Notes: generated by a model not told the origin, from the sequence alone. DNA of 64,000 nucleotides from Lutjanus erythropterus (GCA_020091685.1 CM034610.1:11468746-11532745), one strand, 5' to 3'. Numbered from the stretch's first letter, positions 22,353-33,471 are shown. A program made the numbers and translations.

Positions 22353-25300
22353 CTGTTGGGTGAAGGAAATGAAATCTGGATCAGATATTATGCATCCCTT
22401 GTTCTCACAGGAACCTACTAACACTTTATAGGTGTTAGTCTTAGATTATACAACCAAGATAATACCATATGAGAACAGATTGAAATAAATATGTTGGCAG
22501 TTACATAGTTTTCTCCAATTTAAACAGTCACTTGATTAAATTATGAATTATGTAAGTCAGTAATTTGAAAGTTATGGTCTCCTGAAGAACGTACAATGAT
22601 GAACTTGTGCCTCTCCTTCTGTAGTTTGAAAAATTCCTCCACACTCAGTTCTTCTACTTTCTTCTTTAGAGCGATGAAGTGGCAGGACGGTGAATGAGAC
22701 TTGTGCTCCTGTCTGGCAACAAGACAAGAGAGTGATTAGAAGAAGGCAAACATTTAATTTTAACAACCATGCGCAAATTGTGCGCACTCACATGCAAGGA
22801 ATGGACACAGGGGATAAATGGCACTGTTGTACTTTCTCTACATCAAATGAAGATTAGCTATTTCTGTATAATTGTTCTTAATGCTTGTCACTGGGTCAGA
22901 TTCTCCTTGAAACAAGATGAAACAAACCTGTTCACATTTTCCCAGGGAGAGTTGTAGTGAGTAGGACATTAGGCAGTCAAAAGGAAGCAGGCAAACATCG
23001 GCAAAATATGAACATTTCTTGTTGTAGCTTTAAGGAAACGAAGCAAGGAAAGAAGACTCAATACAAGTCTGCTTACTGTGGAGAAAACATCCAGTAATTT
23101 ACAACACTAAATAATATGTACCATATTATCAAGTCTTACAGTAACTCAAGCTGTTTCACTTCAGTGACCATAAATAGAAAGTAAATATTTACTCAGATAG
23201 TCAGTGCCTGAAGTGCAGGCGCATCAGTTGCAAACACTACAAAATTATGTAACAAACAAAGGACGGAAGTCTTGTGAATAAAAATAACATAAGTGGAAAA
23301 TTTCACTGGAAATGGAGCAGCGGTCACAAGCAAACACTCATATACACGCTAAATGAAAGACACTTAAAAGGGACAGGTGCTCTACAACATTTTAAACTAC
23401 AGCCTTGAAAATTAATGTTGAGAGTCAACAGCTCTTAGTCTAATCTCAGGCAACTGTATTTAATTGTAGAGTACTTGGCTCATTTTGTTCTCTGGTTGTA
23501 TCACTGGGTCTCCCACACAGGCAGATTTCATTACCAGTCCCAAGATCATGAGAGCTGCATCAAATTGTGTTTATGTGAATCACTTTCTGCTAATCTACAC
23601 ACACATTTGGCCAGGGGGTGTCAAAGTTTTTAAAGTTAAAGATGATTTTACACATTAAAGATGAGTTTATTAATCATGTGGAGAACCACTCTGCCTGCAC
23701 AACAGTTGTAAATGTCTTCTGAAGATTTGTGAAGTCTGAGAAAATTACATTAATGTCTTGGAGACTACAAATTTTTAACAGAAAGTCTGTGTTACAAACT
23801 GAACATGGAGTTTGAAAAATGTGGCTGTTAATGTAAAGAGTCCAGTGTTTATGGAGCATGACAATTCAAGAAATATAATAAAACCATAGTGAGCAAAAAA
23901 AGATTGAGGTATCTTTGCCTATGCTACCTCAAATTTGACCATTTTGTTCAATCTGTCTCTTGAGGCCCTTAACTTTTTTTTTAACTGATGTTACATTTTA
24001 CTTTACAGCCCGCTTCATTACTTGTTTTTATGATTCAGTTATGTTCTAGCTTACTATGAGTCATTTATCTTTTTTATCCTGCTGAATAATATTACATTTG
24101 TTACTACAGCAACTTATTTCTCTCAAGAATTCAACTAATTTAAAAAATAACACCAACTTAAATTGATAAATAAATGAAGCTGCACAAATTTCCTCTCCTT
24201 TTTATTGCACTTCTGACCCATGAGCCGAGTAATGTGGTTATCTTACTCTGGGTCATCCTCTGGCTCCCAGCCTTCCAGCTCCTTGAGGCAGAAGAAACAC
24301 ATGGCGATGTCTGGGCTGTTGTCTGAAGGAGTATGAATGAATCCAGCTTTGGCCATCTGGAGAAACAAATGAACAGACAACATTTGAAAAAAACAAACAA
24401 ACAAACAAACAAAAAGCTACAATAATTCTAAAATTAAAAACTTAACTAATAACAACTTTACTGATCCATTAATCCTTTTGCTTTATTATGATCATTATTT
24501 GCAAAGCAAAAATTCCCACAACTGAAACAATAAGCAGACCGATGGTTCAGTAGATCCATAGAAATGAAAATATGAAAAAGTACACAGTAGCTTCCTAAAT
24601 GCAATTTTTAGCACATCGATAAACAATGTTACGAGCTACTGCTCTCCTTCACTATTCTCAAGTGAAACATCACTTGTGGATGTGCCAAAAATGACACTTG
24701 AGGGAGGTATAATATGTGAACCTTTTCTCCATATTTTCATTGCTGTCTTCTAGTGGTGCATTACGTGCCTGTAATGGCATTTGGATGTGTGCAACTATCA
24801 CACATTCTTTAGAAAATTCACAGAAAATTAACTGTCAACTATTTTTGATAATCAATTAAACTTAATCATTTTCCAAGCAAAATCCAGTAAATTGAACAAC
24901 TTTGAGTTTTGGACCGTTGGTCATAAGAACCATTGAAGATGTCACTTGTGATTGTGATGGACATTTTTCTGGCATTTATAGACTTAATGATTACTGAGAA
25001 AACAGTTGCCAGATTAAACGATAATGAACAGAACAGTTAGTTGCAGCCCTTAAATGTCAGTTAGGTCTGTTTTGGTTTTTTTGCACAAGATCTGCTGCTT
25101 TTTCTCAATGTCATTTTTTTAACATAGACAATTCTATTGTTTGCCTTTACTCACTTAGTCATTAAATGCACACTACTGATGAATACTAATCAAAAATCTC
25201 ATTAGTATTTTGTGAAAACATTAATAGTCATTACTACAATATTATCAAAATATCGTTATTGAAGTATTAAATAAAAAGTATCATATCTGATTTGATCCCA

Positions 25301-25996
25301 GCCCTATCTGTAGTTCTAGGGACTGTTAGACAAAACAAGCTATTTGAAGATGTCCTGAAAAACTGTATCGGCACGTTTCTTACCATTTCTGGAAGCTTAT
25401 AGATTAAATGGTTAATCAATTGCTTGAAAACATAATTGTGAACTTAGTCCATTATGGAAATACTCATTAGTCACAGCCCTAGTTAACCTGATTCACCAAA
25501 ACCAGTGGTATCTAACTTGAGCTAATCATGTGCCTGAGCTCCCCTACCACCACACTTGCTTTGTTATTTTCCTCACATAAAAGCATCCTTCAGTATTTTA
25601 GCAACAACACTTTTGTTACATTAAAATGGATACCTAGCGTTAGCTTTAAAATGTTACTGTAACTTTAAAGGTGTCAAATTTAAAGCTTTCAGCTTGAGGC
25701 GCTAATCTTGCCTTTGTGTCAGAGCTACTCTAAAGATTTTTTAATCCTTATTTTGAGTGATTGTCTACTAACGATAAACGTAGATTAAAGCTTAACACTT
25801 TGTGAGGTTACTGCACATTTTATAGCTAGCTAATTGTTATGCTAACCGTAACGTTAGCAAAAGTTAACGGCTGTAAACCTTCACTCACGTTCTCTGGAGT
25901 ACACGAACAGTCTTCGTCGAAAGGCCACCCCTCGAAAGTTTTCAACCTGTTCTCATAAATATACATTTTGATGTCTTCTTCTTTACAGAGGTCCAT
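22260..25996 (-). CDS. birc5: Survivin (baculoviral IAP repeat-containing 5)
   Basis: Survivin is the BIR-domain subunit of the chromosomal passenger complex with INCENP, borealin and Aurora B. It directs the complex to histone H3 at centromeres and also inhibits cell death. Four exons (25889-25996, 24247-24356, 22595-22712, 22260-22352) give 142 residues, the same length as human. The BIR zinc ligands are all present: C56 and C59 (CFFC), H76 and C83 in [16 protein letters not shown] (T33 matches the CDK1 site T34 in human) and [13 protein letters not shown] are conserved. The C-terminal half from about residue 97 is a charged helix, as expected for the INCENP/borealin-binding coiled coil. 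The ATG at 25994-25996 is the first in frame; the codon extending the frame upstream is GTG. Fish often have two birc5 genes, and I cannot say which one this is. Confidence 0.96.
22595..22712 (-). CDS. birc5: birc5 exon 3
   Basis: The acceptor is TTGCCAG. The alternative AG four bases later would break the frame, and this choice gives [14 protein letters not shown], the same spacing as human DDPIEEHKKHSSGC. Ends ...KERHKFII at the donor GTACGT. Confidence 0.93.
24247..24356 (-). CDS. birc5: birc5 exon 2 (BIR core)
   Basis: Starts [10 protein letters not shown] after the acceptor TCTCCAG and ends WEPEDDP plus two bases of the next codon before GTAAGA. Carries the CFFC zinc pair. Confidence 0.95.
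24820..25060. repeat. Degraded copy of the 'GTTAGTTGCAGCCC' repeat
   Basis: Shares AATTAACTGTCAACTATT, TTTTGGACCGTTGGTC and GTTAGTTGCAGCCCTT with the copy at 7695-8062, in the same orientation. Confidence 0.55.
25360..25480. repeat. Right-end fragment of the same repeat
   Basis: Contains TTATAGATTAAATGGTTAAT and ends GTCACAGCCCTAG, matching the right end of the 7695-8062 repeat. Confidence 0.5.
25889..25996 (-). CDS. birc5: birc5 exon 1 (start codon)
   Basis: Encodes [10 protein letters not shown] to CSCTPEN, 36 residues in phase 0, followed by the donor GTGAGT. The distance from Met to WPF matches human within one residue. Confidence 0.95.
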
Positions 25997-26071
25997 TGTA
26001 TTAAGCGTTAAAACAAACGGCAATAACTTGATCAACTGTGTCACTACGGAAAGCCTCCGAGCTAAAGTGTT

Positions 26072-26077
26072 TTCAAA
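26072..26077 (-). promoter_or_regulatory. birc5: Candidate CHR element of the birc5 promoter
   Basis: TTTGAA on the birc5 strand, 76 bases above the ATG. TTTGAA is the classic cell-cycle homology region bound by the DREAM and MMB complexes, and human BIRC5 is a known target. A CCAAT box stands about 31 bases further upstream. Confidence 0.5.
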
Positions 26078-26107
26078 TTTCAGCGAGCGTTCGTTTCCAC
26101 TGTTTTG

Positions 26108-26112
26108 ATTGG
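26108..26112 (-). promoter_or_regulatory. birc5: CCAAT box of the birc5 promoter
   Basis: ATTGG on the plus strand reads CCAAT on the birc5 strand, a probable NF-Y site placed upstream of the candidate CHR as in many G2/M genes. Confidence 0.5.
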
Positions 26113-26180
26113 AGGACGAAGATCACGTGTGCACAGTATGTTCTTCTTCGTGGCTCGACAACATGAACACTACACAGGCG

Positions 26181-26192
26181 CGCCACCTAGTG
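26181..26192 (-). promoter_or_regulatory. CTCF-like motif between birc5 and faap100
   Basis: On the minus strand it reads CACTAGGTGGCG, close to the CTCF core CCACNAGGTGGCG. Confidence 0.45.
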
Positions 26193-26901
26193 TTCCCGTG
26201 TGTTTAAACCGCAATTGACGCTAAATAAAATAAAATTTAAAAAAAAAACACAAAAAAGTAACTCATTTCAATAAATCTTCCTTGAAAGACAAAATAAGAC
26301 ATTCATCCTGTCTTCTGCCATCTTCCCTGAGTCCAGAAAAAATGTAAACACTAAACGTTTTCACCCTCTTCATTTATTTATACCAAAAACAACAAGGCAC
26401 TTTCCAGTTATCATAGTGATATCGACTTCTTGGCTGAGCATGGACTACAACATGACAAAAATAAAATCTTAAGTGAAATAAAACTGCCTGAGAACAAAAT
26501 AAAATATATAAATGAACATAAAAAAAAAAAAAAATTATAATGAAAAATAAATATACAAATGAATCTCAAAAGTAGTAGGGCTTATCTGAAATTAATTTGT
26601 ACAAATCTAATAAAGAGAATACCTTAAGAGCCTTTTACTATTCATAGTCGTTAGATTTACTGGGATAGTTATAACTCATTCTTCATGTGATTGAGACAGG
26701 GCTTAGTTTTAACGTAAGAATTTGCCTAAAAACTAAAGAATATTTAAAAAAAAAAATCAAAAATTACGATTTTGAACTGATTATTCAAATTTGACTGTTT
26801 TTACTCTGTCAATAGTAATAGATAGCTCAATCCCCTTGGACTGGAGCCGTTCACACACACACACACGCCATCTTTAGCACTACACTTCCGTTCATGTTTC
26901 C

Positions 26902-26914
26902 TGGGTAATGTAGT
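26902..26914 (-). promoter_or_regulatory. ZNF143/STAF-type motif near the faap100 start
   Basis: The minus strand reads ACTACATTACCCA, a full match to the pattern ACTAYRNNNCCCR known from promoters bound by ZNF143. It lies about 210 bases above the faap100 ATG. Confidence 0.5.
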
Positions 26915-27122
26915 TCTTGACGGTCATTGGTCCAAAACGCTTCGCGCGGAAGTTTTTGAGAGCGTCCCGTCCTCTGTCAACAACCGGTACAAGATAACCA
27001 AGATTGGTTGTTACAGTTTTGCCACAAACTTTCATTTGTATCATCCCTCACTCAGCTAAACGTGTTAATAGTAACGTTGCATGTGCAGACAAGTTATTTT
27101 CTTCTTCGTCGCTGTCGCGGTT

Positions 27123-27278
27123 ATGGAGGGAAGGTGTGTAGTTGAGACCTGGGTAGAGTTTGACTCCTCAGGAACGTCACGTACACCGAAGGTCCAGTTT
27201 GGTGGTGGGACAGATGTGTTCCTCTGCTCTGGCAGAGACGAGGTCTGTGTCTTCAGTCGTCAAGAAAAAAAAATCACG
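27123..27278 (+). CDS. faap100: faap100 exon 1 (start codon)
   Basis: MEGRCVVETWVEF to RQEKKIT, phase 0, donor GTGAGT. VFLCSGRDEVCVF aligns with VFLSTGSELVYVY of human. The start could also be 27081. Confidence 0.85.
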
Positions 27279-30200
27279 GTGAGTGTCTCATACTGGACGG
27301 TGGTTAGTCGTCTCATTTAGACTACAAAGCTCCACTTTGAACCGGTCAGGTAGGTGAGATAACTGTTTATGCTCCTTTTCTGTGTTTGACTGTGTTATGT
27401 TGTTTTGTTGCAGGCTGTCCTCCAGTTTCCTGCTCCTGTGAGTGACCTGGTTCAGAGTCACGACAAGCAGCTCCTCTATGTAGCCTGTAGGAGTGGAGTT
27501 TATTGTGTCAGCTTACACTGTCTGCTGTTGAGGTGTGTAGGCTACATCCATACAGACCAAGGGTGACACACTTTTCCCTTTTTAGTGTAAAGTACCATCC
27601 ATTTCGTACAGATACTCATGTAAAAACATGACTCAGGTAAAAAAAAAAGAAGTGACTGACTCAGATTCTTGACTAAAGTAAAAGTGAAAAAGTACAGGCT
27701 CTCAAATGTACACAATGCATAAAATTTAAAGTAGCTCTCTGAAAGACGTTTCTGTGTAAAGCTAACTAAATCTCACGTTATATGAATGTAATACAAAGAC
27801 TAATAAACTCAACTCTTCGAACGATATACGATATATTGAAAATAATCAAGATTAACTTTACTCCGTTGTGTAAACCAGTTCTCTGTGCCAGCAACAAATT
27901 TTGAAACATGATCAACACGAGAACACACTTCAGATTTTTTCTTTTGTTAGAAATTTCCTAGTCTCTTCAGGATTACCGCAATGTTTTGATCAGCTACAGC
28001 AGAAGCTGGTTCTTAAAGTTCTTTGAATCAAGGTGTGCCCTTTTAGGTCTAAAAACCAGTCCTGCAGTTCTAAAAAGCCCCTCATGAGCAGTCGAGAGAT
28101 TCACTAGACACCTTTTCTCTCCCTCTCTGTCTGTTTCATCTTGTTACTTCTTTTACATCATTTTCTTTTTGTTCTGTCTGTCGCGTTTGCGTGTGATGTG
28201 CATTGATGGATGCATCAAGGTCATGTGTTATTGTCCCATCCATTTACGTTGAGATCAGTCTTGATTTTGGGATGATGCAAAATAAAAGTAATCAATAATT
28301 CCCCTCAAATGTATTAAAGCTAAAGTGACAAGTCTATTTGAAAATGTAAGGGGTAGAAAGTACAGATATTTGCATGAAAATGTATGAAGTAAACATAAAA
28401 AGTTGCCAGAAAAATAGATACTATGAGTACAGATACCTGAATAATGTACTTTAGTACAGTACCATTTGTATTTTGTTACTTCCCACCCCCAATTTTACTG
28501 CATTCACAATAGTTACATTTTTATTCAGTTCTTTCAACTCTCTGAATAATTCCCCGCATTATGTAAAAGTTGTTAAATTAATTCGTGTCAATGCCTCTAA
28601 CCAATATGGCCTTTCACCTCTGCAGAGCTCAGAGCTCCCCGGATGATGCCTCCTCCAGTCCAGCTGAGCTGAAAATCTCCTCTGAGTCCCTGGTTGTTCC
28701 AGAAGAAGGAGTGTTGTTGCTGCTTCTCGTCGGCTCTGTACTCCTGACTCTGTCCCAGAGAGACACATGCTGGATGTTGACTCTGTACAGTTCTCCAGTA
28801 CAGTCAGCGTCCAGCAGCTGTGAGACGCTCACTTCATTCAGTCTACAGCTGGTCTCAGGTGTTGAACACAGTGACACTGAGGGAAAGATGCGAATGAGGA
28901 GCAGGCCTGTGATGATTTGTGTTCATTCTAGCGACACAACACCTCCATCTTCCTCCTCTGCTCCGTCATCAGAGGAAACTTTAACTGACGGACATTTCCG
29001 TGTCGAACCAACTCTCTTCAAACTTCTCTTCAGTATTGATGCCGCTCTTGCCAAATCACCAGTTATCCTGTGTGGCCTGCCAGACGGACGCCTGTGTTTC
29101 CTCCCTCTGCGTCTCCCGGGATCACGGCTCCGGGTTTTGCACAGCCTGGAGCAGCCGGTTGTATTTGTTGGAGCCTCTGCGCAGTGTTTGGTGGCAGTGG
29201 GCGAACTGGGCAGAGTGGTGCTGATCAAAACGGACAAGGGAGGTCCAGAGGGAGGAAGCAGCACAGCTGGTTTTACTGAGAGATGTGTATCGGGGCCTGT
29301 GATGTGTGGCTGTGTAGATAAAAACTGTCTGTACTACAGCACTGGGTCAGACCTGCTGAGGCTGGATCTGTCAGAAGGATCATCTGGGAGAGAAACACAA
29401 GAAAAGATCGAGGAAAAATCCACTAAAACAGACGCTGCCCTCCAAAGCCACATCAGCTTAAATGTGTGTAGAGTTGTCGCCTTGGCTGTGCCTTCATGCA
29501 GCGCTGCAGGTAAGAAGACCAATGCCCAACATAGAGGTGATGACTTTACAAATGCAACCATGATTTCCTTCTTGCCACCATTGTTTTAGGGATGAAACGA
29601 TTACCGGTTTCACAATAAACCACTGCAAAATTCCTGATGATTAGTATTTCTGTTCCAAATTTTAATTATCATTAAAATCATGTTTGGCTGTTGATCGAGT
29701 AAATACTGTCCAGCATCAACCAAAGTTAGCAACACGGTCAGTGATGTCAACTCATTGAGAGGTTTTCGAGATAAAACTTTGCATTAGTACTTTTGGAACA
29801 TTTTCAGCACACTGTGACAGACCCACAATTATACTGATAACTGTGATAATTTGGTCACTATAATCATGATGTGAATTTTTCATATTGTTTCATCACAAGA
29901 AAGAGGCAGTTAAGAGACTGAGACCCAGTTTCTACCTAGACATGTAGACTCAGTTACATCAGTGCATAACATTATTGAACTCAAAAGAGCATCTCAGGCA
30001 CAGAAGGCAGAGCAACAAGTTGTTTAGTAAACACTCTTTATCACACCACTGTTATCAATTTAAATAAATTAATTTGAATGCCTCAGACGACATATTAGAC
30101 AGTTGTTGCACCATGCACTTTACAAATTGTGTTCTGCTCCAAATCTTAATTTAATTTGGGAAGAAAATAGCCTGGGAACCAGACAAATCTGTCAAGCACA

Positions 30201-33200
30201 TGTTTTCATTTGCTCTGGCAGATAATTTATAATAACAATAATACTAATTCACATTTGCAAATTAGTCTGCTGGTGATCCCAGGCTAGACAGAAAAGATTA
30301 TAAACAACAAACCGCTTTGCTGATGAAATAAACAGCCGCCACAGAGGTGAAATCCGTTCTGTGTTTCTGGATCATTGCCTGCTGCTGACTCTGTGAAAAA
30401 GGGAAATTTTTTTGCAAATAAAAACTTGTTGTTTAGCAACTGACTCAGTTTAAAATAGTTCATTACTACACTACTTAAACCATACCATATCTATAGCCTA
30501 AATGACGTGTGTATTGTGTGAAAATGTATTTTTATAGTAGTGGTATGAATTGAAAGCTATAGATGAAACAGTATGAAAATAGCATACTGGCCAGAATTAT
30601 TACATTTATCAGTATTATTGTGGTATTGTTACAATGAGCTGAAATTGTTCAAAAAGTAGATACACTGAAATTATTTCACCAAGTTTTATATTGAAAACCT
30701 CTCAGTGATTGGAAATGACATCATGTCCTTTGTCCACGTTGCTCCCGCACTAGTATCTGTTGTTAACTTTGGTTGTTGCTCAAAAGTATTTACTGTGAGT
30801 TTTTCAAAGCATGGTAATCAAACACAGTTTTAATGATAATTTAAGTTTGATAATACTCATCACCTGGAATTTTATCATTAAACTGTTTATCTTTTCATCC
30901 CTTCTTGTATCCCTGTATGCCAGGTGAAGTTGAGCTGCTTGGGCTGTCTGTCAGAGGTCAGCTCCAGAGGATTACCTTACCTGTGGTGAGAGAGTGTGCA
31001 ACACTGGCCAAGGTGCCCTCCACACAGGTGGGCCGCAGTGTCAGAGACCTCCTGTCTGCTATTGGGGATGTTTGTGAAAGGTACAGCCAAGGTTTTCAAG
31101 GTTTGAAAAGTGCTTGGATTTTGGCTAAAGTTAATGAAACTGCTTGAAATTGTAATTGCATTGCTTTCAAAATAAATCTAAACCTGACTAAATAGTTTTG
31201 TTTTTAAATAAAGAAATGAAGTGAATGATATTAGCTTAGTTATATAGGATGCCAAGTCTATTTATTTATTCAGGTGACACATTTGAAACATGAAACTTCG
31301 TTGTGATTTCTTTTAATTTGTCACCCTTATGTAGAAAGCTATCACTTAACATACTTTTGGTTGTTTGTAGCACAATAACATCTGATTTAGTGTGATGAAG
31401 AAGTAAAATGACCATTTTGAGTATATATCACAATGTAATTTACCATGGCTGTACAGTGCTGGAAAAGCTTGAAAATGCACCTTAAAAACTCTTAAAAATT
31501 GCATTTGAATTTGAAAAAAATGTGTAGGAACCCTGTTTTATTGTAGTTTACATTATCTTTCTGATTTTCTTTGCTGTCCTTTAGAGCATCAACGCTGAAA
31601 ACTGCCATCAAATCCAAAAACCAAACTCTGAGACACCTGAATCAAGTGCTTAACATCAGCTTCCTGCTGAAAGCAAACAGTGAAGAGAAGCTAATCAGAT
31701 GTCATGCCGAGACTAAGTGGAGCAGTTTGCTTCAGAAAGACTCCCTGAACCTGACCTGTGTCCTGGATAATTCAAGTCCTTATGTCTTGGAACAAGGCTG
31801 GACACTGAGCATCACTGTGTGTCCCCTGTCTTATTTTCTCAGCGCAGGAGGGGAAAGCTCCTCTGCAAACTTTTCATTCCCGTTCCACAGCCTCCGTCCA
31901 GGGGAGACATTAGAAGTATCACTGCCCCTGTCCACTGCAGATGATGCATCCTTTCCCGTAACAGTGAGCTGCTCGCTTGTCTTCTCGCTCTCGAGTCTTC
32001 TGGCAGAAGAGGTGACAAACCCTCCTGGTTCACAGAATAGCTGCATCAGTTTGCCTCTGAACACGCTGACGGTGGACTGGTTACATGCCCTGCAGGTGAA
32101 CAGTCCCACAGCCAGCAGTAAAAAGGCCACATCTCACTGCAACAACGCCACAACAGATACCATCCAGACTTTTTTAAACTCCTTCCAGATCAGGTGCGGT
32201 GGAAGAGGGGAGGCAGGAGGAGAGAGCGCCTCAAAGCCTGAGAGAGAGCAGTTTTCGGCATGTGTCCGGGTGTCCTTGGAGTTACTGAGGGATACGCTGG
32301 TGTTGAAAAGTTCAGATTTGGACCCAAATTTGTTTCCTCAGAACGTGTGCCTCTCTCTGCTGGAGTGGCTGCTGTCTGAAGGTCCAGGAGGAGTGAGGAC
32401 GGGGTATCAAGGAGACAAGATGAGCAGCTCAGTGGTCCACGCTCGAGGTCCAAACGGACACACAGTCAAACTGACTGCTAAGGAGGTGACTTATGATTTA
32501 ATGTCATACTGATGAAAGTTTATCCTCTGTTTGGTCCTTTAATATTTGAATAAAACAAATGAGTTCTCCGTTGCTCTTCAGGTAAATGTCGGGGAGGAGA
32601 GCGCGGGGAAGGAGGAATCTCTGACCACCGTGGAGGTTAAGGTTGAGAGCTCGTCTATAGCAGCAGTGTGTGGACTGCACCATGCTGTGCTGCGCCGGGT
32701 ACAGGTACAAACAGACACTGCCGACCTTTATGGCATTTACAGAAAAACTTGCAGTAGCAGACATTTGCAGATAGTTATGTTAAAGCTTATGTGACACAGA
32801 CATAATGGGATAGAAAGAGTGAAAGATTGATACATAATCTAAAGTCTGTTTTTAATGAAAAAGGCTGCAGTTTTATGTGAGTTTCCGTCAGATTCATTAT
32901 CTTTGTTCCTTCACCCAGACTCTGTTGCAGAGGGCTCCTCAGAGGCCTGCTTCCACAAAGAAGATTGAGGGTTTAGGTTTAAGACAGGCATTGCAGCGGG
33001 CTGAGGTGAGATGTACTGCAAGTAACAATCATTATTATTATTTATTATCATCTGTCTTTTTGTTTTAGTAATCAATAATATTCATTGACAATTAGCATAT
33101 TAGCCTCATGACAGGTACTCATTGCAAAAGCCTGTCAAAAAAACTTGTATTATTTGATTTAAAGTAACATGAAAGGTAGAAAAGGTCTTTAGTATTTTAA

Positions 33201-33471
33201 TTACAGTTTTTTTTTTTATACTTAAATCAACCCATTCGGTCTGAAACTTTAGCTTTTTGTCATTGTTCTTTAAATCTGAAGTAGCTTGGTGTTATTTTGT
33301 TTTTGAACTTCGGTCTCTTTCCTCCTCCTCGCCTGTCAGCACCCGCTACAGCAGATCCAGCAGAGTCGAGTCTCGGGGGGCTTCAGCGTGGGCGGGTCCA
33401 TGGGGCAGATGTCCCGATCACTTCTCAGCATTTATCAAGAACTCAGAGAAAATCCTCTCCTTATTATTTAA
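27123..33471 (+). CDS. faap100: Fanconi anaemia core complex-associated protein 100
   Basis: FAAP100 (C17orf70) binds FANCB and FANCL to form the catalytic module of the Fanconi anaemia core, which ubiquitinates FANCD2-FANCI at DNA crosslinks. Eight exons (27123-27278, 27414-27532, 28626-29509, 30924-31080, 31585-32485, 32582-32704, 32919-33005, 33340-33471) give 852 residues (human 881). Matching blocks include FPAPVSDL and LLYVACRSGVYCVSL (exon 2), SPVILCGLPDGRLCF (236-250), LLSAIGDVCER (429-439), LDNSSPYVLEQGWTLSI (499-515), VKVESSSIAAVC with LHHAV (exon 6) and the C-terminus LLSIYQELRENPLLII. The N-terminal half is the beta-propeller and the C-terminal half holds helical and coiled-coil parts. 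An in-frame ATG 14 codons upstream (27081) would add a hydrophobic stretch. I prefer 27123 for its better context and length. It is head to head with birc5 and next to fscn2, as expected from human 17q25. Confidence 0.94.
27414..27532 (+). CDS. faap100: faap100 exon 2
   Basis: Acceptor TTGTTGCAG; begins AVLQFPAPVSDL. Ends two bases into an arginine codon before GTGTGT. Confidence 0.9.
27533..28625 (+). repeat. faap100 intron 2, largely an old hAT-like repeat
   Basis: The two sides of the intron carry complementary pieces of an AAGTA-rich sequence: ACTAAAGTAAAAGTGAAAAAGTAC on the left, and AATGTACTTTAGTACAGTACC with GTTACTTCCCACCCC on the right. The latter is the reversed form of the GTGGTGGAAAGTAAC type end common in fish hAT elements. 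No target duplication could be fixed. Confidence 0.45.
28626..29509 (+). CDS. faap100: faap100 exon 3 (large propeller exon)
   Basis: Starts after CACCTCTGCAG and completes Arg92. Carries FKLLFSIDAALAKSPVILCG, the best-conserved block, and a serine-rich insert at about residues 192-208. Ends CSAAG at the donor GTAAGA. Confidence 0.93.
29592..29902. repeat. Intron 3 repeat, plus-strand copy
   Basis: Begins GATGAAACGATTACCGGTTT and ends ATTGTTTCATCAC, so its ends are complementary. An inverted copy lies at about 30563-30882. Confidence 0.7.
30563..30882. repeat. Intron 3 repeat, inverted copy
   Basis: Reverse complement shares AATTATCATTAAAACTGTGTTTG, CAACAACCAAAGTTAACAAC and CACTGAGAGGTTTTC with the copy at 29592-29902. 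Begins GATGAAACAGTATG. Confidence 0.7.
30924..31080 (+). CDS. faap100: faap100 exon 4
   Basis: Starts after GTATGCCAG. ELLGLSVRGQLQRITL is the last propeller-like strand set, then VGRSVRDLLSAIGDVCER begins the helical part. Confidence 0.92.
31585..32485 (+). CDS. faap100: faap100 exon 5
   Basis: Starts after TCCTTTAG. Residues 440-739, with NQTLRHLNQVLNISFLL matching human NKALTSLNEAMNVSCALL and LEQGWTLSITV. Ends TAKE in phase 0 before GTGACT. Confidence 0.94.
32582..32704 (+). CDS. faap100: faap100 exon 6
   Basis: VNVGEESAGK to LHHAVLRRVQ, phase 0 at both ends. It matches the VESSSLADICRAHHAV region of human. The intron before it is only 96 bases. Confidence 0.93.
32919..33005 (+). CDS. 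faap100: faap100 exon 7
   Basis: 29 residues, TLLQRAPQRPASTKK to RQALQRAE, between CACCCAG and GTGAGA. Phase fits both neighbours, but sequence similarity to human here is weak. Confidence 0.8.
33340..33471 (+). CDS. faap100: faap100 exon 8 (stop codon)
   Basis: HPLQQIQQSRVSGGF to LLSIYQELRENPLLII TAA. The end aligns with human LLQVYRQLRHPSLILL. Acceptor GCCTGTCAG. Confidence 0.92.
   Translation, partial: HPLQQIQQSRVSGGFSVGGSMGQMSRSLLSIYQELRENPLLII

Larger units (their letters stand above)
22713..25888 (-). other. birc5: birc5 introns 1 and 2
   Basis: Two introns of about 1.53 kb each flank exon 2. Intron 2 (22713-24246) shows nothing I recognise. Intron 1 (24357-25888) begins with an AAAC run (24393-24415, CAAACAAACAAACAAACAAA). 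It also holds degraded copies of the 7695-8062 repeat at about 24820-25060 and 25360-25480. Confidence 0.7.
25997..27122. other. Shared 5' region of divergent birc5 and faap100
   Basis: About 1.1 kb separates the two start codons. The birc5 side carries the CHR, CCAAT and CTCF-like motifs. The faap100 side carries a ZNF143-type motif, a CCAAT box on the minus strand (26926-26930) and a short CpG-rich stretch (CGCTTCGCGCGGAAGTT). The middle, about 26220-26850, is AT-rich and shows nothing. Confidence 0.65.

Noticed and set aside
25997-26044. Upstream extension of survivin by 16 codons
   Set aside because: The first codon of that frame is GTG, not ATG. The ATG at 25994-25996 gives the expected length and spacing to WPF.
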